This document shows positions 6,008-10,101 of a DNA stretch of 10,101 nt, one piece after another. Where the stretch lies: contig MU646507.1 of NCBI GenBank assembly GCA_026770585.1, forward strand, positions 416,558 through 426,658, given 5' to 3'. Numbering within the stretch: the first letter of the stretch is position 1; each line of letters opens with the position of its first letter. Source of the DNA: Baffinella frigidus. Lineage: Eukaryota; Cryptophyceae; Cryptomonadales; Baffinellaceae. The position numbers were made by a program, and so were the translations under genes. The notes under the pieces were generated by a model. It did not search any database and was not told the DNA's origin. It saw only the letters and a list, made by a program, of their open reading frames with translations.

Positions 6008-6176
6008 GCTCCTCACACGCGAACTGAGAAGACGGGAGCGTCCGCAGGGACTGTAGGTCCCAGGGGAAGGCCTGGACTAGCATGCATAATCCTACGCGCC
6101 GAAAAAGCCTCCAGCTGCTCCGCCTCAGGACCTTTTGGAGCTATTGGAGCTACCCCCCCCCCCCTACATGAGCCAA

Positions 6177-6242
6177 TCCTGAGGCGGGCCTACCTCAGTC
6201 CTGAGGCGGGCCTATTTCAGTTCCGCGGTGGGCCTGTCATTC
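6177..6242 (+). repeat. 22-bp tandem repeat, three units
   Basis: TCCTGAGGCGGGCCTA(CC/TT)TCAG twice, then a diverged third unit TTCCGCGGTGGGCCTGTCATTC. A CCTCAGGA at 6123-6130 just upstream is the inverse of the unit start. Confidence 0.85.
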
Positions 6243-6403
6243 CAGTCTTTTTTTGTGCGCGGCCTTAGACTGGCTGAACAGAACCTGCGCGTGGTCACGT
6301 CCCTGTCAGCCTTGTCATGTTTTGACCACTGAGGTCAAATTATTTGACCACTCCGGAGCTAGTAACCTGTTCACGAGAAGGTCCTTGATCCCATCCTTGG
6401 ATT

Positions 6404-6482
6404 GTTTAGGGTTTAGGGTTTAGGTTTTAGGGTTCAGGTTTTAGGGTTCAGGTTTTAGGGTTAAGGGTTCAGGGTTTAGGGG
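6404..6482 (+). repeat. degenerate TTTAGGG telomere-like tract
   Basis: About eleven units of TTTAGGG with TTCAGG and TTTTAGG variants. It is on the strand opposite to the tract at 2427. Confidence 0.9.
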
Positions 6483-6507
6483 CTGGTGCAACCTGCAGCT
6501 GTTTCTA

Positions 6508-6577
6508 GCAATGAAAATTCCTACAAAGATGTTTTACTATTACTCGCATCATCAAAGTGTACAGTAATTTTCGTTGC
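6508..6577. mobile_element. family D foldback (70 bp)
   Basis: GCAATGAAAATTCCTACA at the left and GTGTACAGTAATTTTCGTTGC at the right are imperfect inverses. They match the ends of 7368-7436 and the inner arms of 8228-8366. Confidence 0.75.
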
Positions 6578-6618
6578 CCAAAAAAACGTCAGTATATACT
6601 CGTGGGTGGTGGGCCAAC

Positions 6619-6660
6619 CTGGAACTGTTCGAAGGAGATTTTGTCCGTGTTGACAGCCTC
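6619..6660 (-). pseudogene. EF-hand exon 2, 3' fragment a
   Basis: On the minus strand it reads EAVNTDKISFEQFQ up to CCAG, then GTTGG, so the donor GT is kept. Upstream in gene direction the exon is cut by a deletion of about 11 bases and a 13-bp tandem duplication (AGATCATCTCCCA twice, 6661-6686). Confidence 0.65.
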
Positions 6661-6751
6661 AGATCATCTCCCAAGATCATCTCCCAAGAAACCTCGCAGA
6701 ACATCATGCACGTATAATACATGTAAAGACTATACAACTACATGTATAGAC

Positions 6752-6855
6752 TATCCCTTAAGTGACCAACGGGCGAATAATCGCCCGTGGAAGCCCTAGG
6801 CAGGTCCTAGGGCCCTACGGCAGGGCGTATGAGCCTACTGGTCACTCAAGGGATA
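6752..6855 (+). mobile_element. family B foldback, complete (104 bp)
   Basis: TATCCCTTAAGTGACCA and TGGTCACTCAAGGGATA are near-perfect inverted termini. An internal 7-bp-arm stem (CGGGCGA, ATAA, TCGCCCG, 6770-6787) sits where the 1367 copy has a different palindrome. The core CCTAGGCAGGTCCTAGGGCC continues to CTACGGCAGGGCGTATG. Confidence 0.9.
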
Positions 6856-6897
6856 CAACGATGTAGAGCGATTTCCTGGGTACGAAACGGACGGGAC

Positions 6898-6939
6898 CTG
6901 GAACTGTTCGCAGGAGATTTTGTCCGTGTTGATAGCCTC
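6898..6939 (-). pseudogene. EF-hand exon 2, 3' fragment b
   Basis: The minus strand carries the end of exon 2 (ISFEQFQ-type sequence with GCGAACAGTTCCAG) followed by GTCCCG, again keeping a GT after CCAG. The rest of the exon is absent. Confidence 0.6.
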
Positions 6940-7018
6940 GCCGTCTTTCTAAGAAGTGTACCACGAATCGTCCACTTTTGGAGAACAATCAAGACATCCT
7001 TGGCGGAATTGACTTAAC

Positions 7019-7127
7019 CTGGAACTGCTCGAAGGAGATTTTGTCCTTGTTGACAGCCTCGACGTTGGAGCAGATCATCTCCCGCACCTTGGCCTCCGTG
7101 AGCACCACCCCCACCAGCGCCAGCGCC
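7019..7127 (-). CDS. EF-hand gene, exon 2 (109 nt, open)
   Basis: On the minus strand ATTTGCAG precedes 7127 and GTTAAG follows 7019, giving GT-AG boundaries. After one base completing a split codon it reads ALALVGVVLTEAKVREMIC and then SNVEAVNKDKISFEQFQ, with no stop. This is the exiting helix of one EF-hand plus a second EF-hand. Its loop (EAVNKDKISFEQ) keeps the Ile at position 8 and the following hydrophobics but lacks the usual acidic residues at 1, 3 and 5 and has Gln at 12, so it probably does not bind calcium. It joins in frame (phase 2) to the exon at 8792-8879. The calmodulin-like superfamily is recognisable; the exact gene is not. Neighbouring partial copies make it uncertain whether this one is expressed. 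Confidence 0.55.
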
Positions 7128-7367
7128 CTGCAAATGTCACGCACGCGTCAATTTACCACACGGAGTGTTTCCCACCTTCGGAAAGTTCCCAAATTGATTG
7201 TCTGTGCAGGTCTTTCAAAGCTCATGGGGTTAGCCGCGAGGATTTTTCTGAAATGATTTTTTGAAATTTGCCTTGAAAACTGCGGATTTTCACACATTGA
7301 CAGCGGCCCTGCCAGGTCACTCGCGGGTTAGCTAACATGCGGAAACGAACGATTTTATGCGTTTTTG
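7128..7367. other. presumed intron sequence of the EF-hand gene
   Basis: No open coding signal. It contains GCCCTGCCAGGTCACTCGCG followed by GGTTAG at 7307-7332, which recurs at 7498-7523 next to an exon 2 fragment. It therefore appears to be duplicated intron flank with the exon lost. Confidence 0.4.
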
Positions 7368-7436
7368 GCGACGAAGATTGCTACACGCTGAGATCATACT
7401 AGGAATAATAGGGTATTTGTGTAGTAATTTTCATTG
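7368..7436. mobile_element. family D foldback (69 bp)
   Basis: GCGACGAAGATTGCTACAC and GTGTAGTAATTTTCATTG are imperfect inverse termini around an AT-rich centre. Confidence 0.7.
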
Positions 7437-7445
7437 ATAGATACG

Positions 7446-7502
7446 GTCATCTCCCGCGCTTTGGCCTCCGTGAGCACCACCCCCACCAGTGCCAGAGCCC
7501 TG
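7446..7502 (-). pseudogene. EF-hand exon 2, 5' fragment c
   Basis: The minus strand reads RALALVGVVLTEAKAREMT, close to the intact exon, preceded by GGCAG as acceptor. It ends abruptly in unrelated sequence, so the second EF-hand loop is missing. Confidence 0.65.
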
Positions 7503-7533
7503 CCAGGTCGCTCGCGGGTTAGTTAATATTCAT

Positions 7534-7633
7534 AGGTCCTTTAGGTTTTAATTTCGCCCAACATAGCCCAACGACACGCCCTTCCGTAGAAAGGACTGCA
7601 GAGAAAGCATTTTTTGCTTTCGGATCGCGTTTA
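7534..7633 (+). repeat. about 100-bp dispersed repeat, copy 1
   Basis: AGGTCCTTTAGGTTTTAATT through GCTTTCGGATCGCGTTTA is nearly identical to the insertion at 9505-9609. It contains a small stem, GAAAGCA...TGCTTTC. Family C begins immediately after it. Confidence 0.85.
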
Positions 7634-7721
7634 TAGGCCAACGTCCTGAAAACCGGATAGTTAAGCCTACGTTGTTTCCCAGTAGGCCATGGGGGCCTAG
7701 GGGGGGTCGTATGAAACATTA
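7631..7721 (-). mobile_element. family C element, inverted copy
   Basis: From TATAGGCCAACGTCCTGAAA to GTATGAAACATTA it matches the reverse complement of 5387-5479. The core has GTAGGCCATGGGGGCCTAGG. Confidence 0.75.
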
Positions 7722-7749
7722 GGTCCTGGGGGCCCTACGGCCGTTTTTG

Positions 7750-7768
7750 AAACGAAAATTACTACACG
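7750..7768 (+). mobile_element. family D single terminus
   Basis: AACGAAAATTACTACACGCC without a matching inverse arm nearby. It is preceded by CGTTTTTG, as at 7361 and 7956. Confidence 0.6.
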
Positions 7769-7794
7769 CCACACAGAGGGCTGCGAAGGAGTTT

Positions 7795-7811
7795 CGGGCA
7801 CTCAGTGCCCG
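7795..7811. repeat. 7-bp-arm hairpin
   Basis: CGGGCAC, TCA, GTGCCCG. Short; role unknown. Confidence 0.5.
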
Positions 7812-7900
7812 AGTTTCCGTTACCTTATCCGTAGGATCCCCCCTATGCCCCTACGGGTTACCTACCGTAGGGTCCTAGGTCTTATCGCTTAGGGGTTATT

Positions 7901-7955
7901 CATCTCCCGAACCTTGGCCTCGGTGAGCACCACCCCCACCCGCGCCAGCGCCCTG
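7901..7955 (-). pseudogene. EF-hand exon 2, 5' fragment d
   Basis: The minus strand reads RALARVGVVLTEAKVREM after an AACGCAG acceptor-like end, then stops matching. The sequence just beyond the acceptor side is CGTTTTTGGAAACGAAAATT, part of a family D terminus, so element and exon fragment abut. Confidence 0.65.
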
Positions 7956-8227
7956 CGTTTTTGGAAACGAAAATTAGGTCAAGGCCTTTTCTGGTGCAAA
8001 TTTGACCCCCCCCCCCAATTTTTTGGGGTGCTGAATTATTTGTAGTCCACCGAACGGGAAGACAAATCTGAGAAGCGCTGGTTGAGGTTGTTTCGCCTGC
8101 AAGCTCGAGATGCGAAGGTGCTTCCACTCGAGAACGCTGGAACACCCTATTTACATGCGGGGTTGTAAGGATTTGTACCAGGGACAGGACACCACTCCGG
8201 AATTTCCGGGGGGCCGTGACCAAATCT

Positions 8228-8366
8228 TATCCGGGGAAACCTATTTTTCTTTCATTTGAAGGCAACGAAAATTACTACACAATTCGTTCTTATTAGTAAT
8301 ATAATAGAATCTGTGTAGTAATTTTGATTGCCATCAAATGAAAGAAAAATAGGTTTCCCCGGATAA
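8228..8366. mobile_element. large family D foldback with 54-bp arms
   Basis: Left arm from TTATCCGGGGAAACCTATTT to ACTACACA (8228-8281); right arm 8312-8366 is its inverse, with a mismatch and a one-base indel. The AT-rich loop is 30 nt. The inner 20 bases of each arm are the usual family D terminus. The outer part (CCGGGGAAACCTATTTTTCT onward) is seen only here, so an inverted duplication has extended the element. Confidence 0.9.
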
Positions 8367-8462
8367 AATCCGCGCAAGTTACCACACAAATGCCCACTTG
8401 TAAAGGACCCAGGTTTTAAATTGGGTGCTCCAGCATTCTCGAGTGGTTGTGAGGGCGGGGCG

Positions 8463-8490
8463 GACCGCTGGATGTCGCTTGCGGAGACAT
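8463..8490 (-). pseudogene. EF-hand exon 1, 3' fragment e
   Basis: The minus strand reads NVSASDIQRS. It ends directly at a telomere-like tract that starts near 8494. Confidence 0.55.
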
Positions 8491-8493
8491 TAC

Positions 8494-8579
8494 GGTTGAG
8501 GGTTCAGGGTTTAAGATGCAGGGTTTAGGGTTTAGGGTTCAGGGTTTAGGGTTCAGGGTTTAGGGTTTAGGGTTTAGGT
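8494..8579 (+). repeat. TTTAGGG telomere-like tract between two exon fragments
   Basis: About eleven TTTAGGG or TTCAGGG units with some degenerate leading units. It is bordered on both sides by copies of the same 28-bp EF-hand exon end. Confidence 0.9.
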
Positions 8580-8632
8580 AAGGACTGTCGGATGTCGCTT
8601 GCAGAGACATGGCCCTGCTTCTTCACGTCGAG
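8580..8632 (-). pseudogene. EF-hand exon 1, 3' fragment f
   Basis: The minus strand reads LDVKKQGHVSASDIRQ. It breaks at an 18-bp perfect palindrome (8625-8642), where the exon sequence is followed by its own inverse. Confidence 0.65.
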
Positions 8633-8642
8633 GCCTCGACGT
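8625..8642. repeat. 18-bp perfect palindrome at exon breakpoint
   Basis: ACGTCGAGGCCTCGACGT is exactly self-complementary. The left half is the coding sequence of exon 1, so the palindrome marks an inversion-type junction. Confidence 0.85.
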
Positions 8643-8670
8643 CTGTGCTATCTTATGGATGTCATCGGCC

Positions 8671-8790
8671 ATCTTAGCCTCGAATCCACTCTAAAATAGC
8701 CCACAACCACCCGTCAGACAGCACGTATTGATCTTAGCCTCGACGCCACTTTGAAATAGCTCACAGTGACCCCTAAGATAGCGTATGAGA
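8671..8790. repeat. 60-bp tandem repeat, two units
   Basis: ATCTTAGCCTCGA(A/C)(T/G)CCACT begins at 8671 and 8731, exactly 60 bp apart, with AAATAGC(C/T)CACA following in both. A shorter echo, CTATCTTATGGATGTCATC, lies at 8648. The array ends at the exon 1 donor. Confidence 0.85.
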
Positions 8791-8791
8791 C

Positions 8792-8879
8792 CGTTGGATG
8801 TCGCTGGCGGAGACGTGGCCCTGCTTCTTCACGTCGAGGTAGTCAAACGACGCCCGCAGGTCCTCCTTCGTCTCGCGCC
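8792..8879 (-). CDS. EF-hand gene, exon 1 of the visible pair (88 nt, open)
   Basis: On the minus strand CTACAG precedes 8879 and GTCTC follows 8792 (GT-AG). It reads RETKEDLRASFDYL then DVKKQGHVSASD then IQ, the entering helix and loop of an EF-hand. The loop keeps D at 1, G at 6, a hydrophobic at 8 and an acidic residue at 12, but has K and Q at 3 and 5, so calcium affinity is doubtful. The split codon at its end pairs with the first base of the exon at 7019-7127, restoring helix F (IQRALALVG) in frame. The acceptor side means at least one earlier exon is needed. The intervening 1.66 kb would be an intron full of foldbacks and exon fragments. Likely calmodulin-like superfamily; whether functional or a relic is undecided. 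Confidence 0.55.
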
Positions 8880-8883
8880 CTGT

Positions 8884-8895
8884 AGGATTTAGGGT

Positions 8896-8898
<3 letters not shown>
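8884..8898 (+). repeat. short TTTAGGG-like piece
   Basis: AGGATTTAGGGTTTATT lies directly on the acceptor side of exon 1. Confidence 0.6.
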
Positions 8899-8926
<28 letters not shown>

Positions 8927-8983
8927 CATTATCATTATCATCATCATCATTATCATTATGATCATTATTATTGTTATTATTAT
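8897..8983. repeat. ATTATC / ATC / ATT microsatellite
   Basis: ATTATC units grade into ATC and then ATT repeats. Confidence 0.95.
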
Positions 8984-9013
8984 TTCGTATTTCTTATTTC
9001 GTATTTCTTATTT
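8984..9013. repeat. 14-bp tandem (CGTATTTCTTATTT)
   Basis: Two or so units follow the microsatellite directly. Confidence 0.85.
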
Positions 9014-9019
9014 ATGTTC

Positions 9020-9058
9020 AAGGTTTTAGGGTTTCAGGGTCTGTGGTTGAGGGTTTCG
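9020..9058 (+). repeat. degenerate telomere-like tract
   Basis: AGGTTTTAGGGTTTCAGGGT then GGTTGAGGGTTTC. It lies directly beside an EF-hand exon 1 fragment. Confidence 0.7.
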
Positions 9059-9066
9059 CCCTAACC

Positions 9067-9108
9067 GTCAAACGACGCCCGCAGACCCTCCTTTTCGTCG
9101 CGCGCCCT
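9067..9108 (-). pseudogene. EF-hand exon 1, 5' fragment g
   Basis: The minus strand reads RDEKEGLRASFD after a GGCCAG acceptor-like end. It stops at the telomere-like tract, so only the entering helix remains. It complements fragment f, which has only the 3' part. Confidence 0.6.
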
Positions 9109-9192
9109 GGCCACGCCAGATCACAAATGGGAATTTCAAAACGCGACGTTTCGCTTCACAAGTGTTTCGTGGGACAAATTCCACGTTGTTGC

Positions 9193-9274
9193 GGCGGCGG
9201 GCTATTGACGTTTGGCGTGTTCCTGGTGACTTTTGGCGTGTTCCTGGTTCAAATCTGGTACAAATCTGGGGAAT
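9193..9274 (+). repeat. short tandem repeats (TTTGGCGTGTTCCTGGT; AAATCTGG)
   Basis: TTTGGCGTGTTCCTGGT occurs twice with a 21-22 bp period, followed by CAAATCTGGTACAAATCTGG. The end, GGGGAATCAACTT, echoes the CAAATCAACTT at 502-512. Confidence 0.75.
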
Positions 9275-9282
9275 CAACTTGA

Positions 9283-9310
9283 GGCAGATCCTCGCTCGTC
9301 TCGCGCCCTG
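9283..9310 (-). pseudogene. EF-hand exon 1, 5' fragment h
   Basis: The minus strand reads GRETSEDL, the first residues of exon 1 with one substitution, preceded by CCCAG. Too short to be more than a fragment. Confidence 0.5.
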
Positions 9311-9324
9311 GGTTCGGAAAGTTC

Positions 9325-9395
9325 TCATGTTTTATGTTTTATGTTTCATGATTTTTATTTTTTGTTTTGTTGTTTTTTGTTTATGGTTTATTGTT
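9325..9395. repeat. T-rich low-complexity tract
   Basis: Runs of ATGTTTT and TTTTTGTTT with almost no C. Confidence 0.7.
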
Positions 9396-9433
9396 CGCTC
9401 TGTGCCGCGGCGTGCACTCATGCGTGATGGGCA

Positions 9434-9690
9434 AGAGATTGGTAATTTATTGCCAAACAACCAGCGTCAGCGCCGGACATGCCTTCCACATTGTGCTACA
9501 TACTTTAGGTCCTTGAGGTTTTAATTTCGCCCAACATAGCCCAACGACACGCCGTTCCGTAGAAATGATCTGCAGAGAAAGCATTTTTGCTTTCGGATCG
9601 CGTTTAGCTCATACTGTACCTCGTGTCGGCCGCTCCTACGAGCTTTTTCCGGATGAATACTATCTCGACCTCCTACCACACGTTGTGTAC
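9434..9690 (+). repeat. dispersed repeat, interrupted copy (pair with 2521-2655)
   Basis: AGAGATTGGTAATTTATTGC to TTGTGCTACATACT, then resuming at CATACTGTACCTCGTGTCGG. The 105 bases between are absent from the copy at 2521. Confidence 0.85.
9505..9609 (+). mobile_element. 105-bp insertion with 6-bp flanking duplication
   Basis: It lies between CATACT (9499-9504) and CATACT (9610-9615), whereas the empty copy at 2580 has one ACTACT. It matches the repeat at 7534-7633. It has no long inverted termini and no coding capacity, only a short internal stem (GAAAGCA...TGCTTTC). This could be a short nonautonomous transposon or a SINE-like sequence; no A tail is visible. Confidence 0.75.
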
Positions 9691-9724
9691 GAAGGGAGCA
9701 GGGGCGGGAACGCCCTTTTGGGTC

Positions 9725-9747
9725 ACCCACCACCTACCGTGGTGGGT
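9725..9747. repeat. 9-bp-arm hairpin
   Basis: ACCCACCAC, CTACC, GTGGTGGGT. It lies downstream of the interrupted repeat; role unknown. Confidence 0.65.
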
Positions 9748-9807
9748 AAGGCGAGGCGGAAGGAAGGAATGGAAGGATTGAATGCAAGGACGGAACACAA
9801 GGCAGCA

Positions 9808-10020
9808 CGGGTTTTGTGTTTAGGGTTTAGTGTTCAGTGTTCAGTGTTCATGGTTTAGGATTTGAAGGACGGAAGGAGTCACCTCAGGGTTTAGGGTTTA
9901 TGGTTTCGGGTTTGAAGGAAGGAAGGAATCACCTTAGGGTTGAAGGTTTAGGGTTACGGGTTTAGGGCGTAGGTTTAGGGGTAGGGGTTGAAGGAGGGAA
10001 GGAAGGACCTTCAACATACT
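9808..10020 (+). repeat. compound telomere-like and GGAAGGAA tandem repeats
   Basis: Units of about 50 bp combine TTTGAAGGA(C/A)GGAAGGA(G/A)TCACCT with TTTAGGG variants, at least three times with decay. GTGTTCA repeats stand at 9826-9850. Confidence 0.8.
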
Positions 10021-10030
10021 TGGACATGAT

Positions 10031-10101
10031 GGTTTACGGTTTATGGTTGATGGTTTATACTTTATAGTTTATGGTGTATGGTAAACTATAAAGGGTCAGG
10101 G
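10031..10101. repeat. TTTATGG-type repeats with 12-bp-arm inverted repeat
   Basis: GGTTTATGG-like units; CTTTATAGTTTA (10060-10071) and TAAACTATAAAG (10082-10093) are perfect inverses around a 10-nt loop. Confidence 0.8.

Noticed and set aside
7900-8223. 107-codon minus-strand open frame
   Set aside because: It overlaps an EF-hand exon fragment in a different frame and crosses poly-C; the exon fragment explains the conserved part.
9230-9275. tRNA-like T-loop (GGTTCAAATC)
   Set aside because: No acceptor, D-arm or anticodon stem can be fitted; the motif belongs to short tandem repeats.
10021-10101. True chromosome end at the right edge
   Set aside because: The repeats decay into TTTATGG variants and are not a clean TTTAGGG array; the window simply stops there.

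Overview
This looks like nuclear DNA from a GC-rich eukaryote, most likely an alga or a related stramenopile. Five things point that way: tracts of TTTAGGG-type telomere-like repeat on both strands, GT-AG bounded exon pieces, ankyrin and EF-hand coding sequence, many short foldback (MITE-like) elements, and no bacterial-style operons. The species cannot be fixed from the sequence. Repeat density, interstitial telomere-like tracts and tandem satellites suggest a subtelomeric or otherwise repeat-rich accessory region.

Layout. 1-22 is a TA microsatellite; 23-360 has no recognisable gene. 390-2200 interleaves a repeated coding cassette (consensus ending RAEIEALLAQLE.AAGL) with two foldback families. 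Family A has TA-flanked termini CAGGGGTACCTCGCTC...; family B has termini TATCCCTTAAGTGACCA. Both share a core rich in CCTAGG, CCTACGGTAGGG and CCTATGG. 2290-2463 is a 32-bp satellite followed by CCCTAAA repeats. 3170-3538 is an intact small ankyrin-repeat gene; 3675-4108 is a tandem copy of it broken by deletions. 4280-5944 returns to families A and B plus a third, C. 6177-6242 is a 22-bp tandem repeat and 6404-6482 a TTTAGGG tract.

From 6590 to 9310 the minus strand is littered with pieces of one EF-hand gene. Two pieces (8792-8879 and 7019-7127) keep open frames and splice-site dinucleotides and would join in frame into a paired EF-hand domain. The other pieces are partial copies, several of them ending at telomere-like tracts. 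A fourth foldback family, D, ending in ACGAAAATTACTACAC, is scattered through the same stretch and includes a hairpin with 54-bp arms. Near the right end, a 105-bp repeat sits in a filled site whose empty counterpart is at 2521-2655. The last 250 bases are degenerate TTTAGGG and GGAAGGAA repeats.

The genes do not form a visible pathway. The unifying theme is recent small-element mobility plus repeated duplication of exon-sized pieces. The most distinctive observations are the chimeric and nested foldback elements that share one core under different termini, the family B internal stem that stays palindromic while its sequence changes, and the EF-hand exon fragments joined to telomere-like tracts.
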